Positions 31,066 to 42,389 of a stretch of 64,000 nt of DNA are shown piece after piece. Position 1 is the first letter of the stretch. Every line of letters begins with the position of its first letter. The DNA comes from Macrosoma leucophasiata (Eukaryota; Arthropoda; Insecta; Lepidoptera; Hedylidae): contig JAWQUS010000027.1 of NCBI GenBank assembly GCA_036365455.1, positions 17,968,501-18,032,500 of the forward strand, given 5' to 3'. Position numbers and translations under genes: made by a program. The notes below the pieces were generated by a model that worked only from the letters and a program-made list of their open reading frames with translations, did not search any database and was not told the origin of the DNA.

Positions 31066-31357
31066 CATAGAGCAACACCGGAGCGGAGAGGAGTAGCCAT
31101 ATGCAGGCTTTCCCCTCTTTCAAAGTACAAGCCCAAGTGTGCTGTGCTTATCGCTTATATGTTTAAATGTGTGCGAGAAATTGTCTATGTATTTTGTTAA
31201 AGTCTAGGTGTGAGTTTCGTAGTAATAGACGATTATTGTAGTGTGTGTGTGTCACACGTATTTCCCCCCGCAAAAAATTACAGACTGTTTTGCATCGCTA
31301 ATAAGCGCTATGGTTACTCCCCTCCGTGTTACCCCCTCTGTCCCCCTGTGCTCTATG
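31066..31357 (+). mobile_element. hAT MITE-1
   Basis: TIRs CATAGAGCAACACCGG and (decayed) CCCTGTGCTCTATG. Target duplications AGGTTTAC and AGGTTAAC. 292 bp. Confidence 0.93.
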
Positions 31358-31365
31358 AGGTTAAC

Positions 31366-32011
31366 AGCGTATTAACACAGTTTAATAACGTATTTGATAT
31401 GTTGGAAATATGTTTAACGAAGAAAAGTGATCAAAGTATGTGTGGCGCGGCGTGTCGTCTTAATATATTGAATCTTGGCGGTGTAAATTTATTTGCCCGC
31501 GCTCTGCTGGGATGTACGTCCCGGATTGTACGAGTATACACTGTGTTGATTAGAGTTAATTGTTTTCCTAACTTTTATAAAAGAACCTAGGCGACCGCGT
31601 CCTACTCGGTGAAGACGAAGATGGAAACATACAATTATTGGTTTAGCTGTGTCTGTTTAAAGTGATTGAAGAATTTGCCACCATTTTTCAATGAATCAGT
31701 ACCACGTTTCAAACCTTTGATATTTCTTTTGGGTCTGGGTGACCACAATCCATCAGGTGTTTGTCTATCATCCAATTCACGTGAAAAAATATATATAATA
31801 CATGTTTTGTTATTATGGGAAGATATCTAATTGTGTTATCTTGTTGATCAAAACTGACCTACCTTGACTAAACTCAATTATTATCATACCTAATAACGTA
31901 ATTAAACACAGCTCTTTCTTTCTTCAGAATTAGCCAAATGAATCAGGTTCAGAAAATCAAGGTAAAATCCACAGAATCCAGGCAATTAGTAGTTATGTGT
32001 TTGACGAGCCA
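31366..32011. other. no feature recognised
   Basis: A plus-strand frame continuing from the MITE (to 31590) is not a recognisable protein. Confidence 0.45.
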
Positions 32012-32345
32012 TTTGGTCTAGCAGTAAGTGAAGATCGTTTTAACTAAGGCTCACGGGTTCGATTCCCGTACCGATATATATAAAATAAATATTTGTATGG
32101 CCTACAGATATTTGTGTCAGGTCTGGGTGTTTGTGTAAGTAGATATGTCAGCACCATTTTATGTTTTCTTTACAACCCAAGGGGTGACTGGCAGAGAATG
32201 CTACATAGCATTACGTCCGCCTCATGTAACATATTTTATATGTGCATGAAAGTGTAAATAAATAAATATGTGTCGTGAGTGTAGAACAGCAACCACGACA
32301 CGGGTTTATTCCTAGTGTGGGGCTGTGAGAGAAGCGTATTTTATT
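32012..32345 (+). mobile_element. SINE-C interrupted by a LINE 3' end
   Basis: TTGGTCTAGCAGTAAGTG and GGGTTCGATTCCCGTACC head, GTCTGGGTGTTTGTGTAAGT, then foreign sequence, then TGTGTCGTGAGTGTAGAAC resuming the SINE and a TTTTATTTTTATTTTA tail. Confidence 0.85.
32137..32268 (+). mobile_element. LINE-like 3' end nested in SINE-C
   Basis: GGTGACTGGCAGAGAATGCT, ACGTCCGCCTCATGTAAC, TGTGCATGAAAGTGTAAAT-AAAT, matching 369-516. It splits the SINE body, so it is the younger insertion. Confidence 0.75.
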
Positions 32346-32654
32346 TTTATTTTATGTGTTGAATTCATGTCCGAGTTTGAAGCTGAATTCGTTCCCACAT
32401 TGACGAATAAAGTAAGGACTTGTTAGGAACGAGTACGTGATATTTTTCTATAATCGCCTCTTGAAAATATGAAGCGCAATACATATGGCGCAAGGAACGC
32501 GTGAACTATAGAGTAATTTATTGCTTAACCAGCTGCTCTTTCACGTTCGTATTTACTGGTAAAATAGTATACCATACCATACCATATGTATGCATAGTTC
32601 TTCACCAGTATGTTAACTTAGTGAAGCATTTAATGGTTTTATTTCACCCTTTTT
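32346..32654. other. no feature recognised
   Basis: Includes a short CATAC repeat near 32570. Confidence 0.5.
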
Positions 32655-32780
32655 AAAGGATCTGGTTCAAAACGTAAAAGGCGAATCGCGGGTGTTTGCA
32701 TGTATGCTTGAATGCATGCATTTACCTCTGCTTACCCCTTCGGGGATTACAGGCGTGAAGTTACGTTACGTTTAAAGGAT
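32655..32780 (+). mobile_element. SINE-B end fragment
   Basis: CAAAACGTAAAAGGCGAATC to TACAGGCGTGAAGTTACG. Confidence 0.88.
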
Positions 32781-33088
32781 CTGCTTTTCCAAGGTACTGC
32801 AGTGCGTCAACTATGTTCGCAGAAACACACTGTGCGTCACGCTTAGGTAGAATACAGGCGTAGTACGAGTATTATATTCTCTGATACAGGGCAGCTCAAA
32901 CAGCATTCTGAAGGCTGTAGTGGACAGTTATGGTCCTGTAATGAAGCAAGATGCAATACCTACAGATGCACACTATAGGACTTGACAGGCCTATTTAATT
33001 CTTTTCACATTTTTGTAATTTGATTATATCTATTGTTTTGTTTTAACATCTCAATATCAGCAATAGTTATTAAGTACTTATTTAATAC
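32781..33088. other. no feature recognised
   Basis: No recognisable content. Confidence 0.5.
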
Positions 33089-33655
33089 TAGCTGTGCCCG
33101 CGACTTCGTCCACGTGAGAAAAAATGTGATTGTTCAGTATCTATCCGGATGAAGTGTGGGCGCAGCTAATATTAAAGTAGCCTAAGTTACTCCTTATTAC
33201 ATCAGCTATCTGGCAGTGAAAGTCCCGTCAACATCGGAGACACTCAAATTCTATTTATTTGTATGTAGGTATGTATGTATGTATAGTTGTATGGAGATAA
33301 AAGTAGCCTAAGTTACTCCTTATCACATCAACTACCTACCCATGGGAGTCCCGTAAAAGTCGGATACACTCTAATTCTACTTATTTGTATGTAGGTATGT
33401 ATGGATGTATGGAGATAAAAGTAGCCTAAGTTACTCCTTATCACATCAGCTATCTGCCAGTGAAAGTCCCGTCAAAATCGGTCCAGCCGTTCCCAAGATT
33501 AGCCCCGCCAAAAAGACAGACAGACAAAAATTGTAAAAAATGTTGTTTAGGTATATGTACCGTGTATACATACATATGCATTTAGTAAAAAGCGGTTATT
33601 TTAATATTACAAACAGACACTCCAATTTAATTTATTTTTATAGATATAGATATAT
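33089..33655 (+). mobile_element. retroposon-like repeat with internal tandem units
   Basis: Starts ACTAGCTGTGCCCGCGACTT, ends ACAAACAGACACTCCAATTT and TATAGATATAGAT. Inside, a unit beginning AAAGTAGCCTAAGTTACTCC occurs at about 33172, 33297 and 33416 (about 119-125 bp). A simpler copy without the tandem lies at 59392-59716. Confidence 0.7.
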
Positions 33656-33779
33656 AGATGTATACATTTATTATGGAAGGTAATATTCAACATAAGACCT
33701 AAAAATTCTGTGAAAATTTTAAGCGTCTACTTGCTACCGTTATTGTGATCGAGCAAAACATATTCTATCAGAAATACAT

Positions 33780-33925
33780 AATTTGTGTAAATGTTAGCTT
33801 TCTAGCTATCACTATTTATGAGATACAGGCTGGTGACAGACGGTCGGACGGACAGACAGACAGACAGCGGAGGATTAGTTATCCGTAGGGTACATTTTCA
33901 CCTTAAGGTACGAAACCCCCTAAAA
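33780..33925 (+). repeat. interspersed repeat (GAGATACAGGCTGGTGACAG)
   Basis: GAGATACAGGCTGGTGACAG, ACGGACAGACAGACAGACAG, then GGTACGAAACCCCC. This wording is familiar from insect genomes; the class is not assigned. Confidence 0.5.
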
Positions 33926-34009
33926 GATAGAACTAAGATACAGAATGGCTTAAAAATATTCGATATGATTCTTTAAATTGACATAACATTTTTTTTCTGA
34001 ACCGATTCA

Positions 34010-34365
34010 TATGAAACAACCACTTAATGTTAAGTGAAACTTACCACAATATATTAGTGAAATTCGCAAATCGAATAAGCCGTTTCTGATATTAGCGTGC
34101 ACAGACAAACAGACATTTTTCCGGGATAAAAAGTACCCAGTGTTGTGCGCCAAAGGTTAAAGTATAATCGTACCAAGTTTCATTGTAATCGGACCGGTAG
34201 TTTTTTTGTGATGCTTGAACAAACAGACAGACAGACAGACAAAAATTTTTCTAATCACATATTTGGGTTCGATATCGATCTAGTAACATCCCCTGGTATT
34301 TATTTTTGAAATATTTTTAATGTACAGAATTAACACTTCTACAGTTTTATTAAAAGTATAGATAA
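34010..34365 (+). mobile_element. retroposon-like repeat end
   Basis: GCCGTTTCTGATATTAGCGT, ATCGGACCGGTAGTTTTTTT, GACAGACAGACAGACAAAAA, ending ATTAAAAGTATAGAT. Confidence 0.55.
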
Positions 34366-34602
34366 AAAAATTGGATGTTATGTGTTTGATTTAAATGAAT
34401 AAATTATATTAAATCTTAAATAAGTGTCTTATTATGTAGATAGCATTGATAATAAAATATGAAGGATTGGATCAAGGGATGTTACTAACGGACGCGACAT
34501 TTTTATCTGGATACGGATACGGATAATATTATATCGGTTTCGGTTATGGATATGAATTTATTTCAGATTGTCCGGTAGTTTCTGTTACATACTTTATTAC
34601 TA

Positions 34603-34690
34603 CTGGTTGTGCTCGCGACTTTGTTCGCGTTGAATAGTGACTATGAGCATTTTTTGGATATAACTTTTGGTTAATTTTCGATCATACGAA
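34603..34690 (+). mobile_element. retroposon-like repeat start
   Basis: CTACTGGTTGTGCTCGCGAC, TTTGTTCGCGTTGAATAG; decays after about 80 bp. Confidence 0.5.
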
Positions 34691-34752
34691 AACACTTATC
34701 TGGATATCTAAAAAAATCTTGTTCACATTAATACTTCTCTGTCCACGATATT

Positions 34753-34890
34753 AGACTAACGCCACCAAAGCTACCAATGCCACTAATGCCACAAACGCTA
34801 CCTTCTCCACCATCGCCCCCAACACCACCAACAATGACACTAACGCCACCAATTCCACCAACGCCACTCACGCCACCACCACCACAGTTT
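34753..34890. repeat. imperfect CCACCA/CGCCACCAA minisatellite
   Basis: Degenerate units of 6 and 9 bp based on GCCACCA. The minus-strand Gly/Val-rich frame across it is a by-product. Confidence 0.8.
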
Positions 34891-35064
34891 TTTGGAAAAA
34901 TATTTAATGTACAAATACTCAATGAACACCCGAATTTAGCCTACGAGATATAAGAGGACTACATACCAATTAAGTTTGAATATTACAGATTGTATTGTTT
35001 CCTAATGAAAACGGGATTACTCGGCGAAAATAGGAAAACAATGTATAATTTGATTGAAAATTAA

Positions 35065-35209
35065 CCCCCTTATTCATAAACGTATTTTAGCTGAAGTATT
35101 GCTAATCTCTCCTTTGTCTTTTTCTATCCTGCACATTTGACAATGCAACTGACAAAGACAAAGCATTCTATAGCTGAAACGTCTCTAAAGTACGTTTATG
35201 AATAAGGGG
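35065..35209. mobile_element. piggyBac-like MITE, copy 2
   Basis: 145 bp, inverted ends CCCCTTATTCATAAACGTA and TACGTTTATGAATAAGGGG, flanked by TTAA (35061-35064) and CTAA (35210-35213). Confidence 0.7.
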
Positions 35210-35213
35210 CTAA

Positions 35214-35673
35214 GTGTTTATTTGAAATTAAACGGCACGGGGTCATTGAACTTTGTACGCATCGAGTACTTTGTAAAGGCAGCTTGTTGGTACGAGTATA
35301 AATCAAAAGAACCAAGACATCGGAGCTCTGGGCTATTTTGAGAATAAAGGAACCCCATAATGAAAGACCAATTTAAAATGACATAATGGTGTTTATTCCA
35401 CGAATTCACCCCATTTGAATTCAAATTAGGTAAAGGCCTCAGGAATTTAAGCGATTTAAAAGATAAAGATTAATCAATTACACGAAACCGCTCTAGTAGG
35501 ATTGTACAGAATTAAATCCCCAAGGTTTGTGTATATTAGTTTGAAAAATAAATGCTGAAATTGAAGGTATAATTATATATATTTATGTGCTAATGTAAAC
35601 AAGAAGAACCTACCAAAAATTGTCGGTAATTTGTCCAAATTTTTTTTGTTTATGATGAGAATGGTATCGAATA
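35214..35673. other. no feature recognised
   Basis: AT-rich spacer. Confidence 0.5.
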
Positions 35674-36958
35674 GGTTGGGGAAAAAGTCTTTTTGCATTA
35701 TAGTATGTATGAACTTGTAATAAAATCTCTTTGGCTGTAGTATTTGTATCTGGCTGGTTTTGTTATCATTGAAAGTTAAAATTTTAAAGAACATAATTCC
35801 AAATTCAAATTAGGCAAATGTGTGATTTTCATTTGTTTTTCGTACTGTCAAGATGAGTGAATCTAATGAAGAAATTCGATACATTTTATAATTTTTCTAC
35901 AAAAAAGGTAAAAATGCGACGCAAGCCACGAAAAAAATTTGCGATGTTTATGGACCTAGTGCAGTGTCTGTGAGAGTAGCACTAATTTGGTTTAAGCGTT
36001 TTCAATCCGGAAATTTTGATGTCAAAGATGCACCTCGCTCTGATCGCCCTATTACAGATAAAATGGATGCCATTTTTGAAAAAGTGGAGCAAGATCGACA
36101 TATCCGTAATTACGACGTAGCTGAAGAACTGAGAATTAATCACAAAACAGTTTTGGCGCAGTTGAAAAAAGCTGGGTACAAAAAAAAGCTCGATATTTGG
36201 GTACCTCACGAGCTCACTGAAAGAAACCTAATGAACCGTGTACTCATTTGTGATTCTTTATTACGACGTAATGAAACCGAATCATTTTTGAAGAAGCTGA
36301 TAACTGGTGATGAAAAGGATGAAAAGTGGATCACGTAACAAGAACGTGCGAAAAAGGTCGTGGTCAAAGGCCGGTCAGGCTTCACAGACTGTGGCGAAAC
36401 CCGGGTTAACTCGCAATAAGGTGATGTTGTGTGTGGTGGGATTGGAAGGGCATTATTCATTATGAGCTATTACCACCAGGCAGGACTATCGATTCTGAAC
36501 TCTACTGCGAACAACTGATGAGATTAAAGCAAGAAGTTGAGAGAAAGCGGCCGGAATTGATCAACAGAAGGGGTGTGGTGTTTCATCATGATAACGCTAG
36601 ACCTCACACATCTATAGCCACTCAGCAAAAATTAAGAGAGTTTGGCTGGGAGGTGTTAATGCATCCGCCGTATAGTCCTGACCTTGCACCTTCGGATTTC
36701 CACCTGTTTCGGTCTCTTCACAGAATTCTTTATGCAATGTTAGGTTAACATCACGAGAGGACTGCCAAATCCACTTGTCGCGGTATTTTGATGAGAAGTC
36801 CCAAAATTTTTATAGCAATGGGATCATGTCCCTACCTACAAGATGGCAAAAGGTTATCGAACAAAATGGTACATACATACTTTAGTTACATTTAAATAAA
36901 CTATATTAAAAAATGTTTTGAATTATCTTAAAATATGCGAAGAAACTTTTGCCCCAAC
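35674..36958 (+). mobile_element. mariner transposon, complete ends
   Basis: About 1285 bp with inverted ends GGTTGGGG-AAAAGT and ACTTTTGCCCCAACC. TA precedes the left end; TT (mutated TA) follows the right. Size and ends are normal for mariner. A solo 3' end of the same family at 56644-56777 is followed by TA. Confidence 0.92.
35853..36895 (+). pseudogene. mariner transposase, inactivated
   Basis: Starts MSESNEEIRYIL, then a stop at codon 13 (35889-35891). The HTH region follows (YKKGKNATQATKKI, WFKRFQSGNFDVKDAPRSDR). The catalytic aspartates are visible in ITGDE, HHDNARPHTS and YSPDLAPSDFHLF, with 34 residues between the second and third, the mariner D,D34D pattern. Further lesions: stop after KWIT (36336-36338) with a frameshift there, a second shift near 36430, and a third near 36745 before the C-terminal part ending QKVIEQNGTYI. 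It cannot make active enzyme as it stands. Confidence 0.92.
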
Positions 36959-37340
36959 CTTATATTTACTTTCTAAATTTAAATTTGTACTTAACAGGCA
37001 TAAATTGTATTCATAAATTTCTTCGTCGAAATCATAAGATTTCGGACCTTGTTTGACTATATACTTTACTACAAGTGTAAATAGATTATATTTATTTTAT
37101 CAAGAAAAAAAATGCAAAGCTGGAAAGGAGCCGAATTGCTAAATAGAAAACTGTGTCTACGAATTGTACTGCAAATCGTACACATTTGGCAAAGTACCCG
37201 AGTTTAATTATACTGAACGCGATCTTAGTTGTACTTGCTACAGATAATTATTATTCAGATGATAACATCCGAGTTATGGCGGATTTAATGACGTGTTTAA
37301 TGAAAGAACATTTAACTGAGAGAAATACCTTTGTTATATA
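36959..37340. other. no feature recognised
   Basis: No recognisable content. Confidence 0.5.
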
Positions 37341-37600
37341 ATCATCATATCAGCCTTAAAATGTTTACTGCTGGACTAAAGCCGCCCCATAAGGGGGATA
37401 TGCCATATTTGCCATAATCGCCACGTTTGGCATGCTGATCGCAGTGGCGATAGTTTTATCACAGGACGCTGCTGCCCATCCTGCGATATTGCACTTACTA
37501 CAGTTCATTGGAATGGTTTGACCGCCATTGTTCGGTAGACTAACTGCACTAGTTGAAGAATTCTCTTCCAGTAGAAGAAAATTCTTCCGCCACATATTTT
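37341..37600 (-). mobile_element. RTE-like 3' end (family H)
   Basis: Begins with the inverted tip ATCATCATATCAGCC and contains the complements of GCAGGATGGGCAGCAGC and GGCGGTCAAACCATTCCAAT, matching 22680-22880. Confidence 0.65.
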
Positions 37601-38249
37601 TATTTAAGTTCTACCCTATATAACAAAATTGAATGATGAGACACGATAGGAACGACAAGGGCCAAAGGGAAGGATGTTTGCTACACCAGTCACGCATCGT
37701 GCTCCGAAGGGAAATTTTGAAATAAACCTAAACTCTGATACGATCATGTCACGCCTAAAATCATGATCGTCGTTGTCGTTTATTCGAGCCTTATAGCCTG
37801 GAGATATTTCCAGCAAGTGTTTTAGGATTCCGTAGCATAATGGTAAATAGATTAAATTTGTCATGTATGTGTTTATCGCAACTTGAGTTGGACTGAGCCA
37901 AGGCACGGGTGAATCGGTGGCTCCTTACACGCCCGGGTTCGGCGTTTCAGGCGATGCGTCAGAATCAATCAATTAATTAATCAATCTTTCAAAGAACCTA
38001 GGTTAGTTACACGTCGCTCTAATGGCCCTCTTCTGCTTGCAATAAGCTCTGCTCTGCTCTGTCTTCTTTTCTACAATATTGTGCATTTATTTCACAGCGT
38101 TCAATCTGTTTTGACTCATGGATTGTTTAATTTCGTTAGGCTAAAAGCTTTTTACCCATTTCATTTTATTCTATATTGGAAATAATGGGAACAACACGAA
38201 GACAAAATGTAACAATATCTATGTTCAGTATCATGTTCACCCTAAATGG
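37601..38249. other. no gene recognised
   Basis: GGTGGCTCCTTACACGCCCG at 37916 recurs (as GGTGACTCCTTACACGCCCG) at about 1622; a short shared repeat of unknown type. Confidence 0.45.
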
Positions 38250-38578
38250 AATACTAGCTGTGCTCGCGACTTCGTTCGCGTTGAATTTAACAAAAATATT
38301 GTCCAGTAATACGCAGACTAAGTCGTGGGCAGCTCTAGTGTGTAATCTATAGATTTGTGGTATTTTATTAGATTTAGGTATATTATACCTATTGGGAAGT
38401 TGTCCCAATCGTAACATAACAAACAAACATATCCACACCACACGCAACGTAACCACAATACACAACAACAAACGTATAAATAACATAAAGTAAAAAACCG
38501 TTGTTTACTATGTAACTTTAAAAAGCGGTTATTTTATATCACAAACAGACACTCCAATTATATTTATTATATTTGATT
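38250..38578 (+). mobile_element. retroposon-like repeat
   Basis: Starts ATACTAGCTGTGCTCGCGAC and ends AAAGCGGTTATTTTATATCA, CAGACACTCCAATTATATTT, as in 33089 and 59392. Confidence 0.65.
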
Positions 38579-38687
38579 CTTCTAACACAAGTTACTACAA
38601 CTTAAAAGAAGAGTTCCCACACCCAATTATAAGAACACTTGTTTTTATTATAAAAAAAAAAAAAAAATATTTGTGTTGTTTAAATTA

Positions 38688-39178
38688 TTAACACATGCTT
38701 GTGAAATATATTTTATTTTAAAGAAAAATGGAAAGAAAAATTTGACTTCAGGCGAGGCTCGAACTCGCGACCCACTGGGAATCTAGTCCAGCCGCTCTTC
38801 CAATTGAGCTACTGAAGCCCTGCCCGATTTGTCAAATCTTTCCTTCACATCTATTGCATTGCTATATGGTAGCAGTAGCGCCATCTATTACCAACTATGC
38901 TAGTTAGGCAACCGATATAATAGACTTTTCAGTTTATTTAATATCGTAAAGAAGTCGCTAACTAGCGTTGCCTAACTAGCATAGTTGGTAATAGATGGCG
39001 CTACTGCTACCATAAAGCAATGCAATAGATGTGAAGGAAAGATTTGACAAATCGGGCAGGGCTTCAGTAGCTCAATTGGAAGAGCGGCTGGACTAGATTC
39101 CAAGTAGGTCGCGAGTTCGAGCCTCACCTGATGTCAAATTTTTCTTTCCATTTTTCTTTAAAATAAAATAAAATATTT
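38688..39178. mobile_element. foldback family D with a tRNA-like sequence in each arm
   Basis: Arms of about 210 bp (38705-38920 and 38970-39170) are inverted. Each arm has a 73-nt tRNA-like sequence (CTTCAGTAGCTCAATTGGAA, GAGTTCGAGCCTC, acceptor-like ends), then CCCGATTTGTCAAATCTTTC and TGGTAGCAGTAGCGCCATCT. The outer ends read TCTTTCCATTTTTCTTTAAA. It resembles a tRNA-derived SINE duplicated tail to tail, or a Foldback/MITE that captured a SINE. Confidence 0.8.
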
Positions 39179-39275
39179 GTGTATTTAAATTCAAATCATT
39201 CAATTAAAAAAATATATCCTAACCTTAATTATTTTTTAAATTTATATTTACAAACAAGCTGGCCCACAACTGACC

Positions 39276-42200
39276 GGGACGCTGGGCGTCGGGACTCTGG
39301 GCGTCGGTACGCGTGGCGTCGGGACGCTGGGCGTCGGGACGCTGGGCGTCGGGTCGCTGGGCGTCGGGACTTTGGGCGTCGGGACGCTGGGCGTCGGGAG
39401 TCTGGGCGTCGGGCGTCTGGGCGTCGGTACGCTTGGCGTCGGGACGCTGGGCGTCGGGACGCTGGGCGTCGGGACGCTGGGCGTCGGGACGCTGGGCGTC
39501 GGGATGTTGGGCGTCGGGACGCTGGGCGTCGGGACGCTGGGCGTTGGGACGTTGGGCGTCCGGACTTTGGGTGTCGGTACGCTTGGCGTCGGGGCGCTGG
39601 GCGTCGGGACGCTGGGCGTCGGGACGCTGGGCGTCGGGACGCTGGGCGTCGGGACGCTGGGCGTCGGGACGCTGGGCGTCGGTACGCTTGGCGTCGGGAC
39701 TCTGGGCGTCGGGACGCTGGGCGTCGGGATGTTGGGCGTCGGGACGCTGGGCGTCGGGACGCTGGGCGTCGGGACGCTGGGCGTCGGGACGCTGGGCGTC
39801 GGGACGCTGGTCGTCGAGACGCTGGGCGTCGGGACTCTGGGCGTCGGGACGCTGGGCGTCGGGACGCTGGGCGTCGGGACGCTGGGCGTCGGGACGCTGG
39901 TCGTCGGGACGCTGGGCGTCGGTACGCTTGGCGTCGGGACTCTGGGCGTCGGGACGCTGGGCGTCGGGATGTTGGGCGTCGGGACGCTGGGCGTCGGGAC
40001 GCTGGGCGTCGGGATGTTGGGCGTCGGGATGTTGGGCGTCGGGACGCTTGGCGTCGGGACTCTGGGCGTCGGGACGCTGGGCGTCGGGATTTTGGGCGTC
40101 GGGACGCTGGGCGTCGGGACGCTGGGCGTCGGGACGCTGGGCGTCGGGACGCTGGGCGTCGGGATGCTGGGCGTCGGGTCGCTGGGCGTCGGGTCGCTGG
40201 GCGTCGGGACGCTGGGCGTCGGGTCGCTGGGCGTCGGGTCGCTGGGTGTCGGGATGCTGGGCGTCGGGACGATGGGCGTCGGGACGTTGGGCGTCGATAC
40301 GCTTGGCGTCGGAACGCTGGGCGTCGGGACCCTGGGCGTCGGGACGCTGGGCGTCGGGACACTGGGCGTCGGTACGCTTGGCGTCGGGTCGCTGGGCGTC
40401 GGGTCGCTGGGCGTCGGGACCCTGGGCGTCGGGACGCTGGGCGTCGGGACGCTGGGCGTCGGGACGCTGGGCGTCGGGACTCTGGGCGTCGGGTCGCTGG
40501 GCGTCGGGTCGCTGGGCGTCGGGACGCTGGGCGTCGGGATGCTGGGCGTCGGGATGCTGGGCGTCGGGACTCTGGGCGTCGGTACGCTTGGCGTCGGTAC
40601 GCTTGGCGTCGGAACGCTGGGCGTCGGGACGCTGGGCGTCGGGACGCTGGACGTCGGGATGTTGGGCGTCGGGACGCTGGGCGTCGGGTCGCTGGGCGTC
40701 GGGTCGCTGGGCGTCGGGATGCTGGGCGTCGGGATGCTGGGCGTCGGGACTCTGGGCGTCGGTACGCTTGGCGTCGGTACGCTTGGCGTCGGTACGCTTG
40801 GCGTCGGAACGCTGGGCGTCGGGACGCTGGGCGTCGGGACGCTGGGCGTCGGGACGCTGGGCGTCGGGACGCTGGGCGTCGGGACGCTGGGCGTCGGGAC
40901 GCTGGGCGTCGGGACGCTGGGCGTCGGGACGCTGGGCGTCGGGACGCTGGGCGTCGGGACGCTGGGCGTCGGGACGCTGGGCGTCGGGACGCTGGGCGTC
41001 GGGACGCTGGGCGTCGGGACGCTGGGCGTCGGGACGCTGGGCGTCGGGACGCTGGGCGTCGGGACGCTGGGCGTCGGGACGCTGGGCGTCGGGACGCTGG
41101 GCGTCGGGACGCTGGGCGTCGTGACGTTGGGCGTCGGGACGCTGGGCGTCGGGACGCTGGGCGTCGGGACGCTGGGCGTCGGGACGCTGGGCGTCGGGAC
41201 GCTGGGCGTCGGGACGCTGGGCGTCGGGCCGCTGGGCGTCGGGCCGCTGGGCGTCGGGACGTTGGGCGTCGGGACGCTGGGCGTCATGACGCTGGGCGTC
41301 GGGACAATGGGCGTCGGGACGCTGGGCGTCGGGACGCTGGGTGTCGGGATGCTGGGCGTCGGGACGATGGGCGTCGGGACGTTGGGCGTCGGTACGCTTG
41401 GCGTCGGAACGCTGGGCGTCGGGACCCTGGGCGTCGGGACGCTGGGCGTCGGGACACTGGGCGTCGGTACGCTTGGCGTCGGGTCGCTGGGCGTCGGGTC
41501 GCTGGGCGTCGGGACCCTGGGCGTCGGGACGCTGGGCGTCGGGACGCTGGGCGTCGGGACGCTGGGCGTCGGGACTCTGGGCGTCGGGTCGCTGGGCGTC
41601 GGGTCGCTGGGCGTCGGGACGCTGGGCGTCGGGATGCTGGGCGTCGGGATGCTGGGCGTCGGGACTCTGGGCGTCGGTACGCTTGGCGTCGGTACGCTTG
41701 GCGTCGGAACGCTGGGCGTCGGGACGCTGGGCGTCGGGACGCTGGACGTCGGGATGTTGGGCGTCGGGACGCTGGGCGTCGGGTCGCTGGGCGTCGGGTC
41801 GCTGGGCGTCGGGATGCTGGGCGTCGGGATGCTGGGCGTCGGGACTCTGGGCGTCGGTACGCTTGGCGTCGGTACGCTTGGCGTCGGAACGCTGGGCGTC
41901 GGGACGCTGGGCGTCGGGACGCTGGGCGTCGGGACGCTGGGCGTCGGGACGCTGGGCGTCGGGACGCTGGGCGTCGGGACGCTGGGCGTCGGGACGCTGG
42001 GCGTCGGGACGCTGGGCGTCGGGACGCTGGGCGTCGGGACGCTGGGCGTCGGGACGCTGGGCGTCGGGACGCTGGGCGTCGGGACGCTGGGCGTCGGGAC
42101 GCTGGGCGTCGGGACCCTGGGCGTCGGTATGCTTGGCGTCGGGACGCTGGGCGTCGGGACCCTGGGCGTCGGTACGCTTGGCGTCGGGTCGCTGGGCGTC

Positions 42201-42389
42201 GGGACCCTGGGCGTCGGGACGCTGGGCATCGGGACGCTGGGCGTCGGGATGCTGGGCGTCGGGACTCTGGGCGTCGATACGCTTGGCGTCGGGACGCTGG
42301 GCGTCGGGACGCTGGGCGTCGGGATGCTGGGCGTCGGGATGCTGGGCGTCGGGACGCTGGGCGTCGGGATGCTGGGCGTCGGGACGCTG
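39276..42389. repeat. 15-bp GC-rich minisatellite, block 1 (about 207 units)
   Basis: Base unit GGGACGCTGGGCGTC. Main variants are GGTACGCTTGGCGTC and forms with GGGTCG, GGGACT, GGGATG, GGGACC or GGAACG in the first half; the GGCGTC half is almost fixed. The 15-bp register is kept across the whole block. A higher-order copy is offset by 1095 bp (40246 onward versus 41341 onward). Because 15 is a multiple of 3, all six frames are open; the roughly 1000-residue frames on both strands are by-products. Confidence 0.98.

Noticed and set aside
34728..34922. Gly/Val-rich minus-strand frame.
   Set aside because: Translation of a CCACCA minisatellite.
35964..36338. Intact transposase gene starting after the first stop.
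   Set aside because: It is the middle of the mariner coding region, lacking the true N-terminus and all of the second and third catalytic residues.
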